A DNA stretch of 64,000 nucleotides from Xestospongia bergquistia (lineage: Eukaryota > Porifera > Demospongiae > Haplosclerida > Petrosiidae): positions 2,940,001 to 3,004,000 of the forward strand of contig OZ014420.1 in assembly GCA_963965975.1 (NCBI GenBank). The letters run 5' to 3'. Positions 27,521 to 37,120 of the stretch are shown here, one piece after another. The notes below the pieces were generated by a model. The model was not told the DNA's origin and ran no database searches. It worked only from the letters and a program-made list of their open reading frames with translations. Position 1 is the first letter of the stretch, and each line of letters starts with the position of its first letter. Made by a program: the position numbers and the translations under genes.

Positions 27521-27653
27521 CTTTAATTTAAAGACTTTAGAGTGTTAATGCAAACCAACTATGTTGGACTTAATTGCACAAACTAAATAAAATATAATAA
27601 TAAGATTATAATAAGTTGGTTTGCATTAACACTCTAAAGTCTTTAATTTAAAG
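27521..27653. repeat. Inverted repeat at the first strand switch
   Basis: Arms of 40 bp at 27,521-27,560 and 27,614-27,653 are reverse complements with one mismatch (the A/T centre of dyad 1). The 53-bp spacer is a degenerate reverse D-type monomer with an extra-AT stretch (aaatataataataagattat). Opposed monomers always give such arms, so the arms alone prove only the strand switch. Confidence 0.88.
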
Positions 27654-27990
27654 ACTTTAGAACGTTTAGACTGTTGAGTGAAGTTTATAAAGTAAACAGC
27701 TCAGTCTAAAGGACTCTATGAAACTAACTAAATAAAGTGCTATGAACAGTTTAGTAAGTTGGTTTGCATTAACACTCTAAAGTCTTTAATTTAAAGACTT
27801 TAAAAGTTTTACACTATTGAGTAAATTTTATAAAGTAAACTTCTCATTCTAAAGGACTCTATGAAAATAGCTAAATAAACCGCTATTAACAGTTTAATAA
27901 GTTGGTTTGCATTAACACTTTAAAGTCTTTAAATTAAAGAGTTTAAAAGGTTTAGACTATTGAGTGAAGTTTATAAAGTAAAGAGCTCAG
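27561..27990 (-). repeat. Inverted three-monomer island
   Basis: After caaaccaact at 27,551-27,560 the sequence turns into the reverse-complement monomer (gttggacttaattgcac), runs for about 430 bp (three monomers), and returns to forward orientation at 27,991 after gagctcag. Read in forward sense, the island has a tttcatag-type monomer followed by a gccattaag-type (D) monomer. That is the same order as the forward sequence just to its left, and it shares the unusual gtttgtg variant. The ends do not fit a clean in-place inversion: flipping the island back would leave both junctions out of phase. A fold-back inverted duplication is the better inference. Confidence 0.9.
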
Positions 27991-28000
27991 TACTAAAATG
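27981..28000. other. Reverse-to-forward junction
   Basis: Reverse-orientation gagctcag (expected to continue as tctaaagg) is followed at 27,991 by tactaaaatg, which is forward sequence (usual form cttactaaactg). One shared t is the only possible overlap. Two different phases are joined, so this is not a monomer-boundary exchange. Confidence 0.85.
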
Positions 28001-29499
28001 TTAAGAGCAATTTATTTAGTTAGTTTCATAGAGTCCTTTAGACTGAGCTGTCTACTTTATAAACTTCACTCAATAGTCTACACTTTCTAAAGTCTTTAAA
28101 TTAAAGACTTTAGAGTTTTAATGCCAACCAACTTACTAAACTGTTAATAGCAGTTTATTTAGTTTGTCCCATAGAGTCCTTTAGAATGAGCAGTTTACTT
28201 TATAAAATTTACTCAGTAGTCTAAACCTTCTAAAGTCTTTAAATTAAAGACTTTAAATTGTTAATGCAAACCAACTTACTAAACTGTTAATAAAAGTTTA
28301 TTTAGGTAGTCCCATAGAGTCCATTAGACTGAGCTGTTTAATTTATAAACTTCACTCAATAGTCTAAACCTTCTAAACTCTTTAATTTAAAGACTTTAGA
28401 GTGTTAATAAAAACCAACTGACTAATTAGTTAATAGCAGTTTAGTTAGTTAGTAACATAGAGTCCTTTAGACTGAGCAATTCACTTTATAAACATTACTC
28501 CATAGTCTAAACCTTCTAAACTCTTTAACTTAAAGACTTATAGTGTTAATGCAAAACAACTGTCTAAACTGTTAATAGCAGTTTATTTAGTTAGTCCCAT
28601 AGAGTCCTTTAGACTGAGCTCTTTACACTATAAACTTCACTCAATAGTTTAAACCTTCTGAACTCTTTAATTTAAAGACTTTAGTGTGTTAATGCAAACC
28701 AATTTACTAAACTGTTAATAGCAGTTTATTTAGTTAGTCCCATAGTGTCCTTTAGAATGAGTAGTTTACTTTATAAAATTTACTCGATAGTCTAAACCTT
28801 CTAAAGTCTTTAAATTAGAGACTTTTGAGTTTTAATGGGAACCAACTTACTGAACTGTTAATAGCAGTTTATTTAGTCAGTCCCATATGTCCTTTAGACT
28901 GACCAGTTTACTGTACTCAATTGTTTAAACCTTCTAAAGTCTTTAAATTAAAGACTTTAGAGTGTTAATGCAAACCAACTTACTAAACTGTTAATAGCAG
29001 TTTATTTAGCTAGGTTCATAGAGTCCTTTAGACTGAGCTGTTTACTTTATAAACTTCACTCAAAAGTCTAAACCTTCTAAACTCTTTAATTTAAAGACTT
29101 TATAGTGTTAATGCAAACAATCCTACTTAACAGTTAATAGCAGTTTATTTAGTTTATCCCATAGAGTCCATTAGACTGAGCAGTTTTCTTTGTAAACATC
29201 ACTCAATAGTCTAAACCTTCTAAACTATTTACTTTAAAGACTTCAGAGTGTTAATGCAAACCAACTTACTAAACTGTTAATAGAAGTTTATTTATTTAGT
29301 CCCATAAATCCTTTAGAATGACCAATTTACATTACTCAATAGTCTAAACCTTCTAAAGTCTTTAAATTAAAGACTTTATAGTCTTAATGTAAACCAACTC
29401 ACTAAACTGTTAATAACAGTTTATTTAGTTAGTCCAATAGAGTCCTTTAGACTGAGCTGTTTACTTTATAAACTTCACTCTATAGTCTACACCTTCTAA

Positions 29500-29545
29500 A
29501 CTCTTTAATTTAAAGACTTTAGCAAAGTTAATAGCATTTTATTTA
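29500..29545 (+). repeat. Truncated monomer (about 30 bp missing)
   Basis: taaagactttag passes into caaagttaatagcatttt, skipping the conserved box and most of cttactaaact. In the homologous place of the next higher-order copy (about 31,515-31,560) the box is present, so the loss is specific to this copy. Confidence 0.8.
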
Positions 29546-29684
29546 GTTAGTTTCATAGAGTCCTTTATACTGACCAGTTTACTTTATAAAATTTACTCAA
29601 TAGTCTAAACCTTCTAAAGTCTTTAAATTAAGGACTTTAGACTGTTAATGCAAACAAACTTATTATACTGTTAATACCATTTTA

Positions 29685-29735
29685 TTTAGTTAGTGCGAAC
29701 AAAATTACTAAAAAATTTACTTAACAGCAGTTTAT
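29685..29735 (+). repeat. Remnant monomer (about 100 bp missing)
   Basis: A D-type start (taccattttatttagttagtg, 29,671 onward) is cut after gtgc and joined to gaacaaaattactaaaaaat, then ttacttaacagcag and a normal next monomer. Both dyads of this unit are lost or distorted. It is the most degraded unit of the forward blocks. Confidence 0.75.
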
Positions 29736-30509
29736 TTAGTTAGTCCCATTAATTTCTTTAGACAGAGCAATTTACTTTATAAATTTTACTCAACAGTCTT
29801 AAATTTCTAAAGTCATTAAATTAAAGACTTTAGAGTGTTAATGCAAACCAACTTACTAAACAGTTAATATCAGTTTATTCAATTAGTCCCATAGAGTCCT
29901 TTAGACTGATCAGTTTACTTTACTCAATAGTCTAAACCTTCTAAAGTCTTTAAAATAAAGACTTTAAAGTGATAATGCAAGCCAACTTACTAAACTGTTA
30001 ATAGCCGTTTATTTAGTTAATTTCAGAGAGTCCTTTGGACTGAGCTGTTTACTTTAAAAACTTCACTCAATAGTCGAAACCTTCTAAACTCTTTAAATTA
30101 AAGACGTTAGAGTTTTAATGCAAACCAACTTACTAAACTGTTGATAGTTGTTTATTTAGTTAGTCCCATAGAGTCCTTTAGAATGAGCAGTTTACTTTAT
30201 AAAATTTACTCAATAGTCTAAACGTTCTAAAGTCTTTAAATTAACGACTTTAGAGTATTAATGCAAACCAACTTACTAAACTGTTAATAACAGTTTATTT
30301 AGTTAGTTGCATAGAGTCCTTTAGACTGAGCTATTTACTTTATAAACTTCAGTCAATAGTCTAAACTTCTGACTCTCTAATTTAAAGACTCTACAGTGTT
30401 AATGCAAACCAACTCACCAAACTCTTAATAGCAGTTTATTTAGTTAGTCCCATAGAGTCCTTTGGAATGAGCAGTTTACTTTATAAAATTTACTCCATAG
30501 TCTACACCT

Positions 30510-30538
30510 TCTAAAGTCTTTAAATTAAAGACTTTAGA
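30510..30538. repeat. Dyad 1: 29-bp palindrome present in each monomer
   Basis: The arms tctaaagtctttaa and ttaaagactttaga are exact reverse complements around one central base. Type A keeps full symmetry; type B breaks it in the left arm (aaactc or gaactc). Because the centre is A or T, the same element reads ...aaatt... or ...aattt... according to strand. It is a candidate for cruciform extrusion or for binding a dimeric protein (inference). Confidence 0.9.
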
Positions 30539-30541
30539 GTG

Positions 30542-30558
30542 TTAATGCAAACCAACTT
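30542..30558 (+). other. Conserved box ttaatgcaaaccaactt
   Basis: This 17-bp segment between the two dyads is among the best kept parts of the monomer by eye, in both orientations. It contains atgcaaac, one base from the POU-family octamer atgcaaat; exact octamers occur at 254-261 and 26,557-26,564. No CENP-B-box match was found. A role as a protein-binding site is inference only. Confidence 0.5.
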
Positions 30559-30561
30559 ACT

Positions 30562-30580
30562 AAACTGTTAATAACAGTTT
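30562..30580. repeat. Dyad 2: 19-bp palindrome across the monomer junction
   Basis: aaactgtta and taacagttt are exact reverse complements around a single central base. The element spans the last bases of one monomer and the first of the next. It is perfect before type B units (taacag) and has one mismatch before type A units (tagcag). Together with dyad 1, each monomer carries two symmetric elements whose centres lie about 47 bp apart. Confidence 0.88.
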
Positions 30581-30719
30581 ATTTAGTTAGTCCCATAGAG
30601 TCCTTTAGACTGAGCTCTTTACTTTATAAACTTCACTCAATAGTCTAAACCTTCTGAACTCTTTCATTTAAAGACTTTAGTGTGTTAATGCAAACCAACT
30701 TACTAAACTGTTAATAGCA
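30577..30719 (+). repeat. Reference monomer, type B (143 bp)
   Basis: Partner of type A. Diagnostic features are agactgagctc or agactgagctg, then aaacttcactc, then ctgaactcttt or ctaaactcttt in the left half of the large dyad (one or two mismatches break its symmetry), and taacag at the 5' junction. The adjacent A-B-A-B run 30,434-31,005 consists of four units of exactly 143 bp. In the reverse block B appears as gagtgaagtttataaag and A as gagtaaattttataaag. Confidence 0.88.
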
Positions 30720-31005
30720 GTTTATTTAGTTAGTCCCATAGTGTCATTTAGAATGAGCAGTTTACTTTATAAAATTTACTCGATAGTCTAAACCTTCTAA
30801 AGAGTTTAAATTAGAGACTTTAGAGTGTTAATGCAAACCAACTTACTAAACTGTTAATAACAGTTTATTTAGTTAGTCCCATAGTGTCCTTTAGACTGAG
30901 CTTTTTAGTTTACAAACTTTAATCATTGGTCTAAACCTTCTAAACGCTTTAATTTAAAGACTTTAGAGTGTTAATGCAAACGAACTTACTAAACTGTTAA
31001 TAGCT

Positions 31006-31138
31006 GTTTATTTAGTCAGTCCCATATGTCCTTTAGACTGACCAGTTTAATGTAGTCAATAGTCTAAACCTTCTAAAGTCTTTAAATTAAAGACTTTAGA
31101 GTGTTAATGCAAACCAACTTACTAAACTGTTAATAGCA
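31006..31138 (+). repeat. Reference monomer, short type C (about 133 bp)
   Basis: A recurrent short subtype. The agag of ccatagagtcc is reduced (cccataagtcc or cccatatgtcc), gagcag becomes gaccag, and about 10 bp (tataaaattt) are missing so that tttacttta runs straight into ctcaatag. Another example spans 3,421-3,552 (132 bp). In the reverse block it appears as gagtacagtaaacaggtcag (35,453; 36,574; about 54,120). It is a useful marker because the indels are unlikely to recur independently. Confidence 0.88.
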
Positions 31139-32150
31139 GATTATTTAGCTAGTTTGATAGAGTCCTTTAGACTGAGCTCTTTACTTTATAAACTTCACTC
31201 AATAGTCTAAACCTTCTAAACTCTTTAATTTAAAGACTTTATAGTGTTAATGCAAACAAACTTAGTTAACAGTAAATAGTAGTTTATTTAGTTAGGCCTA
31301 TAGAGTCCTTTAGACTGAGCAGTTTACTTTATAAACTTCACTCAATAGTCTAAACCTTCTAAACTCTTTACTTTAAAGACTTTAGAGTGTTAATGCAAGC
31401 CAACTTATGAAAATGTAAATAGAAGTTTATTTAGTTAGTACCATAAGTACTTTAGACTGACCAGTTTACTGTACTCAATAGTCTAAACCTTCTAAAGTCT
31501 TAAAATCAAAAAGTTTAGAGTGTTAATGCAGACCAACTTACTAAAATGTTAATAGCATTTTATTTAGTTAGTTTCATAGAGTCCTTTAGACTGAGCTCTT
31601 TACTTTATAATCTTCACTCAATAGTCTAAACCTTCTAAAGTCTTTAAATTAAGGACTTTAGAGTTTAATGCAAACCAACTTACTAAACTGTTAATAGCAG
31701 TTTATTTAGTTAGTCCCATAGAGTCCTTTAGAATAAGCAGTTGAATTTATAAAATTTACTCAATAATCTAAACCTTCTGAACTCTTTAATTTAAAGACTT
31801 TAGAGTGTTAAAGCAAACAAACTTACTAAACTGTTAATAGCAGTTTATTTAGTTAGTCCCATAGAGTCCTTTAGAATGAGCAGTTTACTTTATAAAATTT
31901 ACTCGATAGTCTAAACCTTCTTAAGTTTTTAAATTAAAGACTTTAGAGTGTTAATGCAAACAAACTTACTAAACTGTTAATAACATTTTATTTAGTTAGT
32001 CCAATAGAGTCCTTTAGACTTAGCTGATTACTTTATAAACATAACTCAATAGTCTAAACCTTCTAAACTCTTGTATTTAAGACTTTAGAGAGTTAATGCA
32101 AACCAACTTACTAAACAGTTAACAGCAGTTTATTTAGTTAGTCCCATAGA

Positions 32151-32170
32151 GTCCTTTATTCTATAGACTT
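32151..32170. other. Main strand switch, forward to reverse
   Basis: Forward gtccttta (32,151-32,158), expected to continue as gaatgag or gactgag, is followed by ttctatagactttagaagg, which is reverse-orientation sequence starting inside dyad 1. The join is in mid-monomer on both sides (about base 30 of the forward unit). From here to the window end all monomers are reverse. Confidence 0.9.
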
Positions 32171-33149
32171 TAGAAGGTTTAGACTGTGGAGTAAATTTTA
32201 TAAAGTAAACTACTCATTCTAAGGGACTCTATGGGACTAACTAAATAAACTGGTATTACAGTTTAGTAAGTTGGTTTGCATTAACACCCTAAAGCCTTTA
32301 AATTAAAGAGTTTAGAAGGTTTGGACAATTGAGTGAAGTTTATAAAGTAAACACCTCATTGTAAAGGACTCCATGAAACTAACTATACAAGCTGCTATTG
32401 ACAGTTTTGTAAGTTTGTTTGCATTAACACTCTAAAGTCTTTAATTTAAAGACTTTAGCAGGTTTAGACTATTTTATAAAGTAAACTGCTCAGTCTAAAC
32501 ACTCTACGGGACTAACTAAATAAACTGCTATTAACAGTTTAGTATGTTGGTTGGCCTTAACAGTCAAAAGTCTTTAATTTAAAGAGCTTAGAAACCTTCG
32601 ACTAATGAGTGAAATTTTTAAAGTATATCGCTCAATCTAAAGGACTTAATTGCACCAACTAAATAAAATGGCATTAACAGTATGTTAAGTTGGTGTCCAT
32701 TAACGCTCTAAAGTCTTTAATTTAAAGACTTTAGAAGGCTTAGACTATTGAGTGAAGTTCATAAAGAAAACAGCTCAGTCTAAAGGACTCTATGAAACTA
32801 ACTAAATAACTGCTATTAACAGTTTAGTAAGTTTGTTTGCATTAACACTCTAAAGTCTTTAAATTAAAGAGTTTAGAAGGTTTAGACTATTGTGTGAATT
32901 TTATAAAGTAAACAGCTCAGTCTAAAGGACTCTACGGGACTAAATAAATAAATTGTTATTAACAGTTTAGTACGTTCATTTGCATTAACACTACAAAGTC
33001 TTTAATTTAAAGACTTTAGAAAGTTCAGACTATTAAATAAATTTTATAAGGTAAACTGCCAAGACTAAAGGACTTAATGGGACTAACTAAAAAAACTGCT
33101 ATTAACAGTTTAGTAAGTTGGTTTGCATTAACGGTCTAAAGTCTTCAAA

Positions 33150-33700
33150 TTAAAGAGTTTAGAAAGATTAGACAATTGAGTGAAGTTTATAAAGTAAACA
33201 GCTCAGTCTAAAGGACTCTATCAAGCTAACTAAATACACTGCTATTGACAGTTTAGTAAGTTGGTTTGCATTAACAATCTAAAGTCTTTAATTTAAAGAC
33301 TTTAGACGGTTTAGACTATTGAGTAAATTTTATGAAGTAAACTGCTCATTCTAAAGGACTCTATGGCACTAACTAAATAAACTGCTATTAACAGTTTAGT
33401 AAGTTTGTTTGCATTAACACTCTAAAGACTCTAATTTAAAGTCTTTAGAAAGTCTAGACTATTGAGTGAAGTTTATAAAGTAAATTGATAGGTCTAAAGG
33501 ACTCAATGGGACTAACTAAATAAACTGCTATTAACAGTTTAGTAAGTTGGTTTGCTTAAACACTTTAAAGTCTTTAATTTAAAGACTTTAGAAGGTTTAG
33601 ACTATTGAATAAACTTTATAAAGTAAACAGTTCAGTCTAAAGGACTCCATGGGACTAACGAAAAAAAGTGCTGTAAATAGTTTAGTAAGTTTGTTTGCAT
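33150..33700 (-). repeat. Reverse counterpart of the E / cccattgag / tttgatag series
   Basis: Left to right, this segment shows a unit with ctctatcaagctaac and tacactgctattgacag (the reverse of the tttgatag unit with ctgtcaatagcagtg), then a unit with aaagactctaatttaaagtc, then gataggtctaaaggactcaa (reverse of ttgagtcctttagacctatc) at 33,487, then gggactaacgaaaaaa (type E) at 33,651. That is the exact reverse of the forward order at 1,569-2,030. The E marker recurs at 39,369, 5,718 bp away, close to the 5,794-bp forward period. Confidence 0.82.
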
Positions 33701-34439
33701 TATAACTCTAAAGTCTTTAATATAAAGAATTTAGAAGGTTTAGTCTTTTGAGTAAATTTTATAAAGTAAACTGGTCAGTCTAAAGGATTTATGGGACTAA
33801 CTAAATAAACTCCTATTAACAGTTTTATAAGTTGGTTTGCATTAACACTCTATAGTCTTTAAATTAAAGAGTTTAGAAGGTTTATATTATTGAGTGAGGC
33901 TTATAAAGTAAACAGCTCAGTCTAAAGGACTCTATGGGACTAACTAAATAATCTGTCATTAACAGTTTAGTAAGTTGTTTTTGCATTAACACTCTAAAGT
34001 CTTTAATTTGCAGACTTTAGAAGGTTTAGACTATCGATAAATTTTATAAAATAAGCTGCTCATTCTAAAGGACTCTATTAGACCAACTTAATAAACAGCT
34101 ATTAACAGTTTAGTAAGTTGGTTTGCATTAAAACTCTAAAGTCTTTAATTTAAAGACTTTAGAAGGTTTAGACTATTGAAAAAAGTAAACTGGTCAGTCT
34201 GAAGGAATTATGGGACTAACTAAAAAAACTGCTATTAACAGTTTTATAAGTTGGTTTGCATTAACACAATAAAGTCTTTAAATTAAAGAGTTTAGGAGGT
34301 TTAGACTATTGAGTGAAGTTTATAAACTAAACAGCTCAATCTAAAGGACTCTATGGGACTAACTAAATAAACTGTTATTAACAGTTTAGTAAGTTGGTTT
34401 GCATTAACACTCTAAAGTCTTTAATTTAAAGACCTTAGA

Positions 34440-37090
34440 AGGTTTAGACAATCGAGTAAATTTTATAAAGTAAACAGCTCATGCTAAAGGACTCTATGGC
34501 ACTAACTATATAAACTGTTATTAACAGTTTTTGTAAGTTGGTTTGCTTTAACACTATAAGGTCTTTAAATTAAAGAGTTGAGAAGGTTTAGACTATTGAG
34601 TGAAGTTTATAATGTAAACATCAAAGTATAAAGGACTCTATGAGACTAACTAAATAAACTGTTATCAACAGTTTAGTAAGTTGGTTTGCATTAACACTCT
34701 AAAGTCTTTAATTTGAAGACTTTCGAAGGTTTAAACTATTTAGTAAATTTTATAAAGTGAACTGCTCATTCTTAAGGACTCTATGGGACTAACTAAAGAA
34801 ACTGCTATTAACAGCTTAGTAAGTTGGTTTGCATTAAAACTCTAAAGCCTTTTCTTTAAAGACTTTAGAAAGTTTAGACTATTGAGTAAATTTTATAAAG
34901 TGAACTGCTCATTCTAAAGGACTCTATGGCATTAACTAAATAAATTGCTATTAACAGTTTAGTAAGTTGGTTTGCATTAACACTCTAAAGTCTCTAAATT
35001 AAAGAGTTCAGAAGGTTTAGACTATTGACTGAAGTTTATAAAGTAAAGAGCTAAGTCAAAAAAACTTTATGGGATTAACTAAATAAACTTTTATTAACAG
35101 TTTAGTAAGTTGGTTTGCCTTAACACTATAAAGTCTTTAATTTAAAGACTTCAGAAGGTTTAGAGTATTAAGTAAATTTTATAAAGTGAACTGCTCATTC
35201 TACGGGACACTATGGGAATTACTAAATAAACTGCTATTAACAGTTTAGTAAGTTGGTTTACATTCAAACTCTAAAGTCTTTAATTTAAAGACTTTAGAAG
35301 GCTTAGACTATTGAGTGAAGTTTATAAAGTAAACATCTGAGTCTAAAGGACTCTATCAAACTAGCTAAATAAACTGTTATTAACAGCTTAGTATGTTGGT
35401 TTGCATTAACACTTTAAAGTCTTTAATTTAAAGACTTTAGAATGTTTAGACTATTGAGTACAGTAAACAGGTCAGTCTAAAGGACATATGGCACTCACTA
35501 AAGAAACTGCTATTAACAGTTCAGTAAGTAGGTTAGCATTAATACTCTAAAGTCTTTAAATTAAAGAGTTTAGAAGGTTTAGACTATTGAGTGAAGTTTA
35601 TAAAGTAAACATCTCAGTCTAAAGGACTCTATGGGACTAACTAAATAAACTGTTATTAACAGTTTGGTAAGTTAGTTTGCATTAACACTATAAAATCTTT
35701 AATTTAAAGACTTTAGAAGGTTTAGACTATAGAGTGAAGTTTATAATGAAAACAGCTCAGTCTAAAGGACACTATGGGACTAACTAAATAATCTAATATT
35801 AACAGTTTAGTAAGTTGGTTTGCATTAACACTCTAAAGTCTTTAATTTGAAGACTTTAGAAGGTTTAGACTATCGAGTAAATTTTATAATGTTAACTGCT
35901 CATACTAAAGGACTCTGTGGGACTAACTAAATAAACTGATATTAACAGTTTAGTAAGTTGGTTTGCCTTAAACTCTAAAGACTTTAATTTAAAGACTTTT
36001 AAAGGTTTAGACTATTGAATAAAGCAAACTGGTCTGTGTGAAGGACTTATGGGACTAACTAAATAAACTGCTATTAACGTTTTAGGAAGTTGGTTTGCAT
36101 TCACACTCTAAAGTCTTTAAATTAAAGAGTTCAGAAGGTTTAGACTATTGAGTGAAGCATATAAAGTAAAGAGCTAAATCTAAAGGACTCTATAGGACTA
36201 ACTAGATAAACTGTTATTAAAAGTTTAGTAAGTTGGTTTGCATTAACCCTCTAAAGTCTTTAATTTAAAGACTTTAGAAGTTTTAGACTATCGAGTAAAT
36301 TTTATAAAATAAACTGCTCTTTCTAAAGGACTCTATTGGACTAACTAAATAAACTGTTATTAGCAGTTTAGTAAGTTTGTTTGCATTCAAACTCTAAAGT
36401 CTTTAATTTAAAGACTTTAGAAGGTTTAAACTATTGAGTGAAGTTTATAAAGTAAACAGCTCTGTCTAAAGGACTCTATCAAACTAGTAAATAAACAGCT
36501 ATTAACAGTTTAGTAAGTTGGTTTGCATTAACACTCAAAAGTCTTTAATTTAAAGACATTAGAAGTTTTAGACTATTGAGTACAGTAAACAGGTCAGTCT
36601 AAAGGACATATGGGACTGACTAAATAAACTGCTATTAACAGTTTAGTAAGTTGGTTTGCATTAACACTCTAAAGTCTTTAATTTGAAGAGTTCAGAAGGT
36701 TTAGACTATTGAGTGAAGTTTATAAAGTAAAAAGCTCAGTCTAAAGGACTCTATGGGACTAACTAAATAAACTGTTATTAACAGTTTAGTAAGTTGGTTT
36801 GCATTAACACTCTAAAGTCTTTAATTTAAAGACTTTAGAAGGTTTAGACTATCGAGTAAATTTTATAAAGTAAACTGCTCATGATAAAGGACACTAAGGG
36901 ACTGACTAAATAAACTGCTATTAAAAGTTTAGTAAGTTGGTTTGCATTAAGACTTTAAAGTCTTTAAATTAAAGAGTTCAGAAGGTTTAGACTATTGAGT
37001 GAAGTTATGAAGTAAAGAGCTCAGTCTAACGGACTCTATAAGACAAAATAAATAAACTGTTATTAAGAGTTTAGTTATTTGGTTTGCATT
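34440..37090 (-). repeat. 8-mer repeat of about 1,121 bp with short C units
   Basis: A unit with ctctatcaaactag (about 35,345 and 36,472) is followed by a short C unit, attgagtaca at 35,453 and 36,574 (offset 1,121 bp, eight monomers). The same two-unit order recurs near 53,970-54,150. A unit with acatcaaagt at 34,619 has a counterpart at 43,811 (9,192 bp away), with a cgaagg dyad unit after both, so longer-range similarity also exists. Copies are moderately diverged and limits are approximate. Confidence 0.65.
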
Positions 37091-37120
37091 AACAAAGATT
37101 ATAAAGTAAACTGCTCATTC
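37082..37120 (-). repeat. Dyad-less monomer, copy 1
   Basis: gcattaacaaagattataaag: about 49 bp, containing the whole of dyad 1, are missing between the conserved box and tttataaag. The resulting unit is about 93 bp long. Confidence 0.85.

Larger units (their letters stand above)
1..27560 (+). repeat. Forward-orientation satellite block 1
   Basis: About 193 monomers read in the gtttatttag direction without an orientation change. The block contains three copies of a 5.79-kb higher-order repeat (1,429 to about 21,480) and then a more diverged stretch up to the first strand switch. The window begins inside the array, so the true left edge is not seen. No gene, RNA gene or transposon is embedded in it. 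Confidence 0.95.
21481..27560 (+). repeat. Diverged forward array leading to the first strand switch
   Basis: Mostly A/B alternation with D-like units (about 21,800; 23,450; 26,290; 27,450) but without a clear large repeat. It includes a broken junction at 22,192, a relic of the large repeat (22,192 to about 23,130), and a 5-mer pair of 713 bp. At 27,376 one monomer lacks about 8 bp between aaacc and tctttaaatt. No gene or non-satellite insertion is seen. Confidence 0.85.
30434..30576 (+). repeat. Reference monomer, type A (143 bp)
   Basis: A clean example of the commonest type. Diagnostic features are agaatgagcag (here ggaatgagcag), then aaaatttactc, then the fully symmetric dyad with ctaaagtctttaaatt, and tagcag at the 5' junction. 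It is directly followed by a type B monomer, forming the basic dimer of about 286 bp. A consensus-like A unit contains no CG dinucleotide. Confidence 0.9.
28600..31650 (+). repeat. 15-mer higher-order periodicity, about 2.14 kb
   Basis: Matching markers: catagtgtc (28,741 and 30,737, offset 1,996), tcccatatgt in the short C unit (28,881 and 31,020, offset 2,139), tttagctag (29,006 and 31,144, offset 2,138), and a second C unit with tagaag upstream (about 29,280 and 31,420). The rise in offset of 143 bp marks one extra monomer in the second copy, near 30,840-30,980. The copies are moderately diverged, older looking than the 16-mer pair at 9.7-14.2 kb. Confidence 0.75.
27991..32158 (+). repeat. 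Forward-orientation satellite block 2
   Basis: About 29 monomers in forward orientation between the inverted island and the main strand switch. It holds a 15-monomer higher-order periodicity of about 2.14 kb and two badly truncated monomers near 29.5-29.7 kb. Its monomers belong to the same A/B/C/D types as block 1. The block ends in mid-monomer after gtccttta at 32,151-32,158. Confidence 0.94.

Noticed and set aside
27521-27653. Terminal inverted repeats of a DNA transposon or MITE
   Set aside because: The arms are ordinary monomer sequence in opposite orientation and there is no separate element or target-site duplication.
30510-30538. Rho-independent terminator or RNA hairpin gene
   Set aside because: The palindrome is AT-rich, lacks a GC stem, and is repeated in hundreds of monomers with no associated gene.
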